A stretch of DNA of 24,015 nucleotides from Candidatus Nealsoniibacteriota bacterium. GTDB taxonomy: Bacteria; Patescibacteriota; Minisyncoccia; Minisyncoccales; PWPS01. Where the stretch lies: NCBI GenBank assembly GCA_003557065.1, contig PWPS01000021.1:1-24015 (forward strand), in the 5' to 3' direction. The notes under the pieces were generated by a model. It ran no database searches. It worked only from the letters and a program-made list of their open reading frames with translations, and was not told the origin of the DNA. Numbering within the stretch: position 1 is the first letter of the stretch; every line of letters begins with the position of its first letter. The position numbers and the translations under genes were made by a program. Positions 1 to 6,116 of the stretch are shown in pieces.

Positions 1-2
1 CT

Positions 3-176
3 ATTCTTTCAAAAAAATACATGGGAGTTTCTCCGGTTTTGGTTTTGATCGCTTTAACCGTAGGGGGCACCTTGTGGGGGGTTTTGGGCGCCTTTCTGGC
101 CATCCCTCTTTTAGGGATTTTATTTGAATTTTTCAGAGAATTTATCGAAAGAAGGAAAAAGAGGATAAGCGTATAA
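3..176 (+). CDS. AI-2E family transporter, C-terminal fragment
   Basis: Only the last 57 codons are inside the window; the 5' part lies upstream. The reading frame runs from base 3 to a TAA at 174-176. It shows the typical end of the AI-2E/YdiK/PerM-type permease family (PF01594): a motif reading GVSPVLVLIALTVGGTLWGV, then LGAFLAIPLLGI, then a basic cytoplasmic tail (ERRKKRISV). The hydrophobic stretch would be the last membrane segments. Family members are multi-pass membrane proteins. The name comes from autoinducer-2 export, but most homologues have unknown or ion-related substrates, so no substrate is assigned. It stops 3 nt before rsmI, so the two are probably co-transcribed. Family assignment is fairly safe for such a short piece. 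Confidence 0.75.
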   Translation: MLSKKYMGVSPVLVLIALTVGGTLWGVLGAFLAIPLLGILFEFFREFIERRKKRISV

Positions 177-179
177 ATT

Positions 180-848
180 ATGCTTTATGTAGTCGGAACA
201 CCAATAGGTAATTTAGGTGATATCTCTGAAAGGGCTTTGGAAACCTTAAAGGAGGTGGACTTGATACTTTGTGAGGACACCAGAATAACCAGAAAAATTT
301 GTGGTAGATTCGGTATCGATACTCCGTTGGAAAGCTTCCACCACCATAGTGGGGAAGATGAAATTCAGGAGGTGGTAAAGAAGCTTTTGAAGGGTAAGGA
401 TATTGCTCTGGTTACCGATGGAGGTACTCCGGGGATAGCTGATCCGGTGGGTAAATTAATAGAGAAGATGAAAGAAGTCGGGTTGGAGGCCTCTCCGATT
501 CCCGGCCCATCGGCTATCATTGCGGCAGCCAGCGTTTCGGGATTTTATATGAATGAATTCACTTTTTTAGGCTTTCCACCTAAAAAGAGGAAAAGAAATA
601 AGTTTTTTGAAAAGGCTCTTTCATATGACCATCCGGTAATTTTTTATGAGTCGCCTTATAGAATATTAAAAACTTTAAAGGAGTTGAGTGATAAAAAGTC
701 ATTTGAGATTGTCGTTTGTAGAGAACTGACAAAAGTGCATGAAAAAATATACAGAGGAATGGTAAAGGAAGTAATTGCCGCGCTTGAGGAAGAGAAACAC
801 ACAAAAGGAGAGTTTACCGTAATAATTAAAACAAATCATGAAAAATAA
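180..848 (+). CDS. rsmI: 16S rRNA (cytidine1402-2'-O)-methyltransferase RsmI
   Basis: A 222-aa SAM-dependent methyltransferase of the tetrapyrrole-methylase fold, predicted to 2'-O-methylate C1402 in the decoding centre of 16S rRNA in the cytoplasm. Visible signatures are the N-terminal VVGTPIGNLGD, the CEDTR motif near residue 31, GTPGIADP at about 82-89 (usually GTPGISDP) and PGPSAIIAA at about 109-117, where SAM binds. It is shorter than the roughly 285-aa E. coli protein: it ends soon after the FTVIIK strand, lacking the C-terminal extension. It starts 3 nt after the upstream permease gene, has no good Shine-Dalgarno, and overlaps metG by 11 nt, so translation is probably coupled. Confidence 0.93.
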   Translation: MLYVVGTPIGNLGDISERALETLKEVDLILCEDTRITRKICGRFGIDTPLESFHHHSGEDEIQEVVKKLLKGKDIALVTDGGTPGIADPVGKLIEKMKEVGLEASPIPGPSAIIAAASVSGFYMNEFTFLGFPPKKRKRNKFFEKALSYDHPVIFYESPYRILKTLKELSDKKSFEIVVCRELTKVHEKIYRGMVKEVIAALEEEKHTKGEFTVIIKTNHEK

Positions 849-2271
849 ATTTTATGTCACTACGAGCATAGCGTATACGAATGCTTCTCCTCATATAGGG
901 TTCGCGTTGGAGTTGATTCAAGCGGATGTTATGGCCAGATATAACAGATCAAGAGGAAAGGATGTTTATTTTTTAACCGGGACCGATGAGCACGGTCAGA
1001 AAATAGCCAAAAAAGCTAAAGAAGAAGGAGTGGAGGTAGAAAATTTCGTAGATGATATCGTTTGTGATTTTCAGCATCTGATTAGAGAGCTGAATATATC
1101 CAATAATGACTTTATAAGGACGACGGACAAGGAGAGGCACTGGCCCACGGTAGTGGAGATATGGAAAAAAATGGAAGAGAAGGGGGATCTCTATAAGAAA
1201 AAATACACGGGATACTATTGTGTCGGCTGTGAATCTTTTTTAACCGAGAAAGATCTTGTGGACGGAGTTTGCCCGAACCATGAACTTGAACCGGAGGAAA
1301 TTGAAGAGGAAAATTATTTTTTTAAATTATCCAAGTATGAGGATGAAATTAAGAAGTTGATTTCTGAAGATCGACTGAAGATTATCCCAACGGAAAGGAA
1401 AAAAGAGATACTTTCCTTTATGGATGGAGGGTTGAGCGATATAAGTGTTTCCAGATCCGCCGATAAATTGGAGTGGGGAATACCCGTTCCCGGTGACGAC
1501 AATCAGGTAATGTATGTTTGGATTGATGCTTTATCCAATTATGTTTCAGCTTTAGATTACGCAAATCAAGGAGAAGATTATGAAAAATATTGGCCGGCTG
1601 ATGTTCACTGCATAGGGAAAGATATTTTGAGATTTCATTCCGTGATCTGGATCGGGATACTTCTTTCCGCCGGAATTGATGTTCCTAAGAATATATTTGT
1701 CCATGGCTTTATAACTTCCGAGGGAAAGAAGATGTCCAAATCTTTAGGCAATATAGTTGATCCGTTTGATATTATCAATGATTTCGGGGCCGACCCTCTT
1801 CGCTATTACCTCTTGGCTGAGATACCGACTACGGGAGATGGTGATTTTACAAAAAAGAAATTTGTTGATCGATATAATTCCGACTTGGCCGACGGTCTTG
1901 GTAATCTGTTATCCAGAACTATCGGACTGGCCGAAAAGATAGATGCAAAATTTGATCCGGAAAGAAGTCCCGGAGGAGAGATAAAACAAAAGATTGCCAA
2001 AGTAAAAAAGAATGTGGAGGAAGACTTGGAGTCTTTCAACTTCAAGAGAGCGCTTGAGACCATATGGGATTTGATTCACTACACTGATCGTTACATTGAA
2101 GAAAAGAAGCCATGGAAAGAGGGCTGGGAGCAGGAGAAAACAATTTTTGAGATGCTTTATATCTGTTATACTTTACATGAGCTTCTTTATCCCTTTATGC
2201 CTGAAACTTCTGAAAAAATTAAACATCAAATTATTTCAAGGGAAAGAAAAATTCTCTTTGATAAGAGATAA
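838..2271 (+). CDS. metG: Methionyl-tRNA synthetase
   Basis: A 477-aa class I aminoacyl-tRNA synthetase that charges tRNA-Met. The HIGH motif appears as HIGF at 19-22 and the KMSKS loop is intact at 298-302. A single zinc knuckle is present in the connective peptide: Cys128-x2-Cys131 and Cys145-x2-His148 (CPNH), the one-zinc, Thermus-like arrangement. The anticodon-binding helical domain fills the rest. The protein ends there and has no C-terminal Arc1p/EMAP-like tRNA-binding dimerisation domain, which the longer E. coli type carries. It starts inside the end of rsmI (11-nt overlap). The pheA promoter lies directly after its stop, with no terminator between. Confidence 0.96.
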   Translation: MKNKFYVTTSIAYTNASPHIGFALELIQADVMARYNRSRGKDVYFLTGTDEHGQKIAKKAKEEGVEVENFVDDIVCDFQHLIRELNISNNDFIRTTDKERHWPTVVEIWKKMEEKGDLYKKKYTGYYCVGCESFLTEKDLVDGVCPNHELEPEEIEEENYFFKLSKYEDEIKKLISEDRLKIIPTERKKEILSFMDGGLSDISVSRSADKLEWGIPVPGDDNQVMYVWIDALSNYVSALDYANQGEDYEKYWPADVHCIGKDILRFHSVIWIGILLSAGIDVPKNIFVHGFITSEGKKMSKSLGNIVDPFDIINDFGADPLRYYLLAEIPTTGDGDFTKKKFVDRYNSDLADGLGNLLSRTIGLAEKIDAKFDPERSPGGEIKQKIAKVKKNVEEDLESFNFKRALETIWDLIHYTDRYIEEKKPWKEGWEQEKTIFEMLYICYTLHELLYPFMPETSEKIKHQIISRERKILFDKR

Positions 2272-2275
2272 TTTT

Positions 2276-2304
2276 TTGTTGGATAACAACTATTAGTTTA
2301 TAAT
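2276..2304 (+). promoter_or_regulatory. pheA promoter, probably leaderless
   Basis: A perfect -10 box TATAAT at 2299-2304 has a weak -35-like TTGTTG at 2276-2281 with a 17-bp spacer. The pheA ATG begins 8 nt after the last base of the -10 box, at the expected transcription start, and no Shine-Dalgarno is visible, so the mRNA would be leaderless. Confidence 0.6.
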
Positions 2305-2311
2305 TAAAAAT

Positions 2312-3142
2312 ATGGAAAAGATTAAAATAGCTTTTCAGGGAGAAAGTGGATCTTATGGAGAGGAGGCTGCTTATAACTTTTTCAAGGATAAAGAAATCAA
2401 AGGAATTCCTTGTGATTTTTTTGAAGATATTTTTGAAGCGGTTGAAAACGGTAGTGTTGATTTTGGAGTTGTTCCGGTTGAAAATACTCTCCGTGGTAGT
2501 GAGGGTGAAGTTTTCAATCTCTTGATTAAGTCTCCGCTTTTCATATATGGAGAAACAGAAATAAGAGTGGATTATTGTTTGATCGGGCCCCAGGGTGTTC
2601 GAGAAAATAAAATAAAAAGAATTTTTGCTCATCCTGACGCACTCAGACAGACGAGGGAATATATCAAGGATAGAAAATTCGTTGTGGTCCCATCTTATCA
2701 TCCCATGGAAAGCTTGAAGGTTGTTGCCGATAAAGGCGATAAAAACACGGGAGCCATCTTCAATGAAAGAGCTGCGGAAAATTTTGATATGGATATTATA
2801 GAAAGAAGAGTAGAGATCGAAGAGGAAGATTTTACTCGTTACTTTTTAATTGCCAGGAGAGAGAATAAAGAGAATGACAATTTTGTGAAAAATACTTCCG
2901 TTGTTTTTCAAACCGGACACAAACCGGGTTCTCTTCTTCAGATTATTAGTGAGTTCAGTGAAAGAGGTATCAATCTAACCAGACTGGAGAGCCAACCGAT
3001 AGCCGGACATCCTTGGGTATATCGATTTTTCTTGGATTTTGAGGGAGATAAAGAGGATCCAAGAGTGAAAAAGGCTTTTGGAGGGGTCAAGCAGAAATCT
3101 TTATTTTTTAAATTCTTAGGAACGTATCCCGTAAAAAAATAG
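2312..3142 (+). CDS. pheA: Prephenate dehydratase with C-terminal ACT domain
   Basis: A 276-aa monofunctional prephenate dehydratase (prephenate to phenylpyruvate, the penultimate step of phenylalanine synthesis). The catalytic domain begins at IAFQGESGSYGEEAA (7-20), followed by VVPVENTLRGS (53-63) and the TRF-type catalytic motif as TRY at 175-177 within DFTRYFLIAR. An ACT domain follows at about 195-245, with PGSLLQII and NLTRLESQP in place of the usual ESRP; in this family the ACT domain binds phenylalanine for feedback inhibition. There is no chorismate mutase domain and no other aromatic-pathway gene in the window. It sits directly upstream of the phenylalanine-rich leader at 3181, with no terminator of its own before the attenuator. 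An organism missing the rest of the pathway could still convert prephenate or arogenate taken from outside; this cannot be decided here. Confidence 0.92.
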   Translation: MEKIKIAFQGESGSYGEEAAYNFFKDKEIKGIPCDFFEDIFEAVENGSVDFGVVPVENTLRGSEGEVFNLLIKSPLFIYGETEIRVDYCLIGPQGVRENKIKRIFAHPDALRQTREYIKDRKFVVVPSYHPMESLKVVADKGDKNTGAIFNERAAENFDMDIIERRVEIEEEDFTRYFLIARRENKENDNFVKNTSVVFQTGHKPGSLLQIISEFSERGINLTRLESQPIAGHPWVYRFFLDFEGDKEDPRVKKAFGGVKQKSLFFKFLGTYPVKK

Positions 3143-3143
3143 A

Positions 3144-3171
3144 TTGACTATTGTTTCGGGTTTGTTATAAT
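3144..3171 (+). promoter_or_regulatory. Promoter of attenuated unit 1
   Basis: TTGACT at 3144-3149, a 16-bp spacer and a perfect TATAAT at 3166-3171. Transcription should start near 3178-3180, at or just before the leader-peptide ATG at 3181. It begins 1 nt after the pheA stop codon. Confidence 0.85.
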
Positions 3172-3180
3172 TTGGTCAAT

Positions 3181-3255
3181 ATGAAAATCTCCGGAAAGAA
3201 TTTTTTTGAATTTTTCTTTTTTACCGATAAAGTCTCGGGAGATTTTTGTGATTAG
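3181..3255 (+). CDS. Phenylalanine-rich leader peptide of attenuator 1
   Basis: A 24-codon ORF with ATG 9 nt after the -10 box and TAG at 3253-3255. Codons 8-14 (3202-3222) read F F E F F F F; with the later Phe there are 7 Phe codons in 24. This is the composition expected of an amino-acid-sensing leader peptide in which the ribosome stalls when Phe-tRNA is scarce. After the run come T-D-K and then V-S-G-D-F, whose codons carry RNA region 2 (GTCTCGGGAG, 3232-3241). There is no room for a Shine-Dalgarno, so initiation is probably leaderless. The peptide itself is unlikely to have another function. Confidence 0.8.
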   Translation: MKISGKNFFEFFFFTDKVSGDFCD

Positions 3256-3303
3256 ATAAGTATTTTAAAAGAACTTCAGCCTCCCGAGACCGGGAGGTTT
3301 TTT
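3184..3303 (+). promoter_or_regulatory. Transcription attenuator 1 (antiterminator/terminator switch)
   Basis: Three mutually exclusive pairings are visible. Region 1 (3184-3192, AAAATCTCC) pairs perfectly with 3238-3246 (GGAGATTTT), 9 bp. Region 2 (3232-3241, GTCTCGGGAG) pairs perfectly with region 3 (3281-3290, CTCCCGAGAC), 10 bp, as antiterminator. Region 3 also forms the 5' arm of the terminator with region 4 (3291-3297). The Phe codons lie between regions 1 and 2. Predicted logic: a ribosome stalled on Phe codons masks region 1 and leaves region 2 free to pair with region 3, so transcription continues. A ribosome that reaches the stop codon blocks region 2 and the terminator forms. Confidence 0.8.
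3280..3303 (+). terminator. Attenuator 1 intrinsic terminator
   Basis: The 7-bp stem CCTCCCG (3280-3286) / CGGGAGG (3291-3297) has a 4-nt loop and six T residues (3298-3303). It lies 24 nt after the leader-peptide stop codon. It would also end transcripts reading in from pheA if the leader region is not derepressed. Confidence 0.88.
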
Positions 3304-3390
3304 AATTGTTTTTATAGTTTTTTCTGCAAGGATGTTTTGATCTGAGTGTATATGCAGCTTATTCTTTGAAATAAAAAAAAGGTTGAGGGT

Positions 3391-3439
3391 CGCTCGAAGT
3401 TATTAATTTTGAGTGGTTCTCAACCACAAAAAAGGAGGG
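3391..3439 (+). promoter_or_regulatory. 5'UTR element, hairpin and Shine-Dalgarno of ATP-grasp gene 1
   Basis: Bases 3391-3417 match 8944-8971 upstream of the third attenuated gene at about 24 of 27 positions. A hairpin GTGGTT/AACCAC (3413-3418, 3422-3427) with a 3-nt loop follows. A near-consensus GGAGGG (3434-3439) lies exactly 7 nt before the ATG at 3447. Bases 3304-3390 show no ORF or structure I can support beyond this. Confidence 0.6.
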
Positions 3440-3446
3440 AATTGTA

Positions 3447-4553
3447 ATGAAGCTTGTTCGTTTACAAAAAAAATTGTTTGAGAGAAGTGCCAATTTCAAA
3501 GTCGGAAATAAAAGAATCAACGCATTTCAAGGATATTTTAAAATCAGTGAAAGGGAAAAGAGTTATATTGTCTCGGAAGCTGAAAAGTTATGGATATCCG
3601 TTTTGGAGAGATCCGGAGTGAAGCACTTTGAAGGTCATATCCGTTTTGATTTTATTCCTGAATTTAAAGAAAAATCAGAATTCAAAGGGCGGGTAATAGA
3701 TCTCGGAGATTTATCAATTAAAGGGATTTATGAAATTAATGCCCATAGCCCGGAGGGAGTGGCATGTGATGCGGTATATCGTGAATCTTTTCCTGAATTG
3801 AGGGATCATACTCCTGATGCGACAAAAGAACTTGCAAAAGCTTTCCTGAAAGCCAAAAACGGCAAGATGGTGATGGTTCAAGGAAGCAATCCAGCAAAGA
3901 TCAGCTGGGGAAGATCTTTTGTGGAAAGATTGAAAAGTTACGGAATTGAAATTGAGGTTAAGTCCACAGAGGAAGTGAAAAAGAGATTCCCCAAACTGAT
4001 TTGGAGATGGGGAGATATTGATTTTAAAGAAGAGTTCAATGAGTATGATCCGAGCTTCCAAAAATGGTTGTTATCTTTTCGAGATTCGATCAAGATAATA
4101 AATACTGTTCCCGAGAGTAGGGAGAAAGATGTCGCCAACAAAAAGTTTTTAGCAGAAAAAGAAGATATTATCTTGGATAATCCCGAGAACCTGAGAAGAT
4201 TAAAATCCGTTGATAGGAAAGAGTATGTATTGAAGCCGTTGAGGGGTGCTTCCGGTAAATGTATCGTTTTCGGCGAGGATGTAAAAAGTGATTCTGAATG
4301 GAAGAATGAATTGGATAAATCTTACAAAAAAGGAGATTACGGAATATTCAAAAAGGTTTTGTTGCCCAAAATTAACACTAATGGATTATCAATCGCGATG
4401 GATTTTTTACCTGCTTTTTATGCCTACGGGGAAAGTCTCAGGTATCTCTACAGTCTTATCAGATTGGAACCATGGGAGAGTTACTCTTCTCGGAAAACAA
4501 TTAATGTTGCTCAAGGTGGAGGTTATGGAGGTACCGTCGCCTTGGAAGATTAA
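3447..4553 (+). CDS. ATP-grasp-like protein, paralogue 1 (Phe-attenuated)
   Basis: A 368-aa soluble protein of unrecognised function, paralogous to the protein at 4987-6078. The C-terminal half has an ATP-grasp-like signature: INTVPES (218-224), NKKFL (231-235) and YVLKPLRGASGK (260-271), a lysine followed by a glycine-rich loop as in nucleotide-binding ATP-grasp folds. The N-terminal half has GHIRFDFIP (63-71) and GIYEIN (93-98), reminiscent of the R-x-D and E-x-N motifs in glutathionylspermidine-synthase-like and circularly permuted ATP-grasp families. The end, TINVAQGGGYGGTV (351-364), is shared with the paralogue. Such enzymes usually join a carboxylate to an amine or thiol using ATP, but the substrate is unknown. 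The start is fixed by GGAGGG 7 nt upstream. Control by the Phe leader suggests expression during phenylalanine shortage. Paralogy is clear; fold assignment is moderate. Confidence 0.6.
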   Translation: MKLVRLQKKLFERSANFKVGNKRINAFQGYFKISEREKSYIVSEAEKLWISVLERSGVKHFEGHIRFDFIPEFKEKSEFKGRVIDLGDLSIKGIYEINAHSPEGVACDAVYRESFPELRDHTPDATKELAKAFLKAKNGKMVMVQGSNPAKISWGRSFVERLKSYGIEIEVKSTEEVKKRFPKLIWRWGDIDFKEEFNEYDPSFQKWLLSFRDSIKIINTVPESREKDVANKKFLAEKEDIILDNPENLRRLKSVDRKEYVLKPLRGASGKCIVFGEDVKSDSEWKNELDKSYKKGDYGIFKKVLLPKINTNGLSIAMDFLPAFYAYGESLRYLYSLIRLEPWESYSSRKTINVAQGGGYGGTVALED

Positions 4554-4556
4554 CCT

Positions 4557-4581
4557 AAAAGGAGGCAAAAGCCTCCTTTTT
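4557..4581 (+). terminator. Terminator after ATP-grasp gene 1
   Basis: Perfect 10-bp stem AAAAGGAGGC / GCCTCCTTTT with an AAAA loop running into a T tract, starting 3 nt after the stop codon. Confidence 0.92.
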
Positions 4582-4630
4582 GCTTATTTTTGCCGATATG
4601 CGCAAAGTCCATAATGTGCAATTAATTAAC

Positions 4631-4655
4631 TTGTGATAGGTTGAGCCTATTACAT
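4631..4655 (+). repeat. Operator-like palindrome, copy 1
   Basis: A 25-bp imperfect palindrome with core ATAGGTT-G-AGCCTAT and flanks TTGTG/TTACA. It is nearly identical to copy 2 at 4678-4702, 47 bp downstream. It lies in the intergenic space between the gene 1 terminator and the attenuator 2 promoter, a position suited to a regulator binding site. Confidence 0.6.
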
Positions 4656-4677
4656 ATTTATTTGAACTTGATTTGGC

Positions 4678-4702
4678 TTGTGATAGGTTCAACCTATTAC
4701 AA
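4678..4702 (+). repeat. Operator-like palindrome, copy 2
   Basis: A 25-bp palindrome with core ATAGGTT-C-AACCTAT (perfect 7-bp arms) and outer TTGT/ACAA arms; only one arm position is unpaired. It ends 31 bp before the -35 box at 4734. I could not find a third copy in the window. Confidence 0.62.
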
Positions 4703-4733
4703 CACGACCTAAAAATTACTGAAAAAATATAAT

Positions 4734-4761
4734 TTGACAGATTGTTTTTGATGTATATAAT
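4734..4761 (+). promoter_or_regulatory. Promoter of attenuated unit 2
   Basis: Consensus TTGACA (4734-4739), 16-bp spacer and consensus TATAAT (4756-4761), the same geometry as the unit 1 promoter. Transcription should start near 4768, about 10 nt before the leader ATG. Confidence 0.9.
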
Positions 4762-4777
4762 GTGAAAAAAGTTTATT

Positions 4778-4864
4778 ATGAAAACCTTCAGAAGATTCCT
4801 TATTATCGTGCTTCTTATTATTACCGAGCCAATCTCGGGAAGGTTTCTTTTAGGCGACTTGTAA
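4778..4864 (+). CDS. Branched-chain-rich leader peptide of attenuator 2
   Basis: A 28-codon ORF. Codons 8-15 (4799-4822) read L I I V L L I I: eight consecutive branched-chain residues (4 Ile, 3 Leu, 1 Val). T-E-P and I-S-G-R-F follow, matching T-D-K and V-S-G-D-F of leader 1 position for position. In both leaders the run ends 9-10 nt before the antiterminator. It is predicted to sense charged Ile/Leu/Val-tRNA. No Shine-Dalgarno is visible and the 5'UTR would be about 10 nt. A tyrosine-rich overlapping frame exists but has no usable start after the transcription start. Confidence 0.78.
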   Translation: MKTFRRFLIIVLLIITEPISGRFLLGDL

Positions 4865-4920
4865 AACACTAAAACGAAGAATTAGCAACCTCCCGAGAAA
4901 TCGGGAGGTTTTCTTTTTTA
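4782..4920 (+). promoter_or_regulatory. Transcription attenuator 2 (antiterminator/terminator switch)
   Basis: Region 1 (4782-4789, AAACCTTC, codons 2-4) pairs perfectly with 4839-4846 (GAAGGTTT). Region 2 (4833-4845) pairs with region 3 (4887-4898) as antiterminator: 8 bp TCTCGGGA/TCCCGAGA, one bulged A, then GGTT/AACC. Region 3 is also the 5' arm of the terminator. A small local hairpin CCGAG (4824-4828)/CTCGG (4834-4838) can also mask region 2. The branched-chain codons sit between regions 1 and 2, as the Phe codons do in attenuator 1. Confidence 0.8.
4887..4920 (+). terminator. Attenuator 2 intrinsic terminator
   Basis: Perfect 10-bp stem AACCTCCCGA (4887-4896) / TCGGGAGGTT (4901-4910) closed by a GAAA tetraloop and followed by TTCTTTTTT. 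It starts 22 nt after the leader-peptide stop. Confidence 0.93.
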
Positions 4921-4946
4921 CTTGAGATCGGTTCTATGATCGTCCT

Positions 4947-4979
4947 CAGGTCGAAAAGACCTGAAAATAAAAAGGAGGG
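4947..4979 (+). promoter_or_regulatory. Hairpin and Shine-Dalgarno of ATP-grasp gene 2
   Basis: Hairpin CAGGTC/GACCTG (4947-4952, 4958-4963) with a GAAAA loop, then GGAGGG at 4974-4979. The Shine-Dalgarno is exactly 7 nt from ATG 4987, as at the other two attenuated genes, which favours this ATG over the GTG at 4984. Confidence 0.7.
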
Positions 4980-4986
4980 ATAAGTG

Positions 4987-6078
4987 ATGGAGCTTGTTCT
5001 TTTCAATCGATCCGACGATATCTTTAGGGGTGTTATGAATTTGGCGAATAAAAAGATAAACACTCTAAGGGGGGTTGTGATTATGAGCCCTGAGGAAAAA
5101 AAAGAGATAATTTCTTATTCTAAAAAAGTTTATCAAAGGGTTTACAGTAAAACTAAAACCGAATTTACCGGTCATATTCGCTTGGATCTTGTTCCCGGAA
5201 TTAGAAATTTCGAGAAGACATCACGAGGCTATAAGTGGGATCTTTTTATAAGGGGAATCTATGAGATAAATAGCAATGCTCCGGAGTGTGGAGCAGCGAC
5301 TGCCGCTCTTCATCATGGATTTCCCGAACTGGCTCGCTTTCAACCGTCTCCCGCAGAAAGAATTGTCGAATCCCTAAATGGCCAAATTGCGAATAAGAGA
5401 GTCGGCTTTATTATCGGAGAAGGAATCGTTAAAAAGGAATGGGGAAGTCTTTTCATGAAAGAAATGGAAAAAAGAGGGCTGAGAGTGGAAAGAATAGAGA
5501 TGAATCAAATTGATAACTATGAGTGCGTTTGGCGTTTCGGTGATATTCGTTCAGGGGAGGCTTATAGTGAATTTCCGGAGTGGTTCAAAAAGGCACTTTG
5601 TGAAAAGCAGAGAGGTGGTTCTTTTATCTTAAACACCGTAGCTGAAACTCCGGAAGAAGATATCGGTAATAAATATTATCTGATGGGAAAAAACGATAGA
5701 GAGCTGCTTGATGAAGAAGATCTTCGATGGGCGGTGGAGGATGGCCGAGATTTGGTGTTAAAGCCTTTTCGAGGTGCTTCCGGCAAGGGTATAGTTTTTA
5801 AAAAGGGGTGTAGAAATACCGAAGAGTGGAAAGGTGTTTTAAAAAAGAGATTGAATCGAGGATTCGGTTTGTTCGAAGCTAAGTGGTTGCCCAGATTGGC
5901 TGTAGATGAAGTGAATGACGGAATAGCGATTGATATTTCCCCCTCTTTTCTTGCTAACGGGTCGGAAATAACTTACCTTTACTCCATAATGCGAGTGGAG
6001 AAGTATTCCGAGTATGAGAAAAGGGGAACCATTAATGTGGCTAAGGGAGCCGGATTCGTCGGAACGGTGATTGATTAG
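4987..6078 (+). CDS. ATP-grasp-like protein, paralogue 2 (branched-chain-attenuated)
   Basis: A 363-aa paralogue of the protein at 3447-4553, with the same motifs in the same order: NKKIN (21-25), GHIRLDLVP (62-70), GIYEIN (90-95), VWRFGDI (181-187), ILNTVAE (214-220), NKYYL (228-232), DLVLKPFRGASGKGIVF (255-271) and TINVAKGAGFVGTV (348-361). The glycine-rich loop after LKP is the best evidence for ATP binding. Conserved GHIR-x-D and EIN in the N-terminal half may bind the other substrate or metal. Outside these blocks the two proteins are quite diverged, so the duplication is old or the substrates differ. No signal peptide or membrane segment is seen. GTG 4984 would add one residue; ATG 4987 is preferred for its 7-nt spacing. 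The biochemical role is unknown. Confidence 0.6.
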   Translation: MELVLFNRSDDIFRGVMNLANKKINTLRGVVIMSPEEKKEIISYSKKVYQRVYSKTKTEFTGHIRLDLVPGIRNFEKTSRGYKWDLFIRGIYEINSNAPECGAATAALHHGFPELARFQPSPAERIVESLNGQIANKRVGFIIGEGIVKKEWGSLFMKEMEKRGLRVERIEMNQIDNYECVWRFGDIRSGEAYSEFPEWFKKALCEKQRGGSFILNTVAETPEEDIGNKYYLMGKNDRELLDEEDLRWAVEDGRDLVLKPFRGASGKGIVFKKGCRNTEEWKGVLKKRLNRGFGLFEAKWLPRLAVDEVNDGIAIDISPSFLANGSEITYLYSIMRVEKYSEYEKRGTINVAKGAGFVGTVID

Positions 6079-6083
6079 AAAAA

Positions 6084-6115
6084 AGGAGGTGGAAAGCCAC
6101 CTCCTCTCTTTTAAA
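6084..6115 (+). terminator. Terminator after ATP-grasp gene 2
   Basis: Perfect 9-bp stem AGGAGGTGG (6084-6092) / CCACCTCCT (6097-6105) with an AAAG loop, then CTCTTTT. The T tract is imperfect. Confidence 0.85.
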
Positions 6116-6116
6116 T

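Noticed and set aside
3181..3303. Attenuator regions as T-box or metabolite riboswitches
   Set aside because: No T-box motif, specifier hairpin or known riboswitch core is visible; the amino-acid-run ORFs explain leaders 1 and 2 better.
4762..4872. A tyrosine-rich frame (YY, YY, YYY) overlapping leader 2, starting GTG at 4762, as a Tyr leader peptide
   Set aside because: The GTG directly follows the -10 box, upstream of the expected transcription start near 4768, and no other start follows in that frame. The branched-chain frame has an ATG and matches leader 1 in layout. A second look is fair if the start maps upstream.
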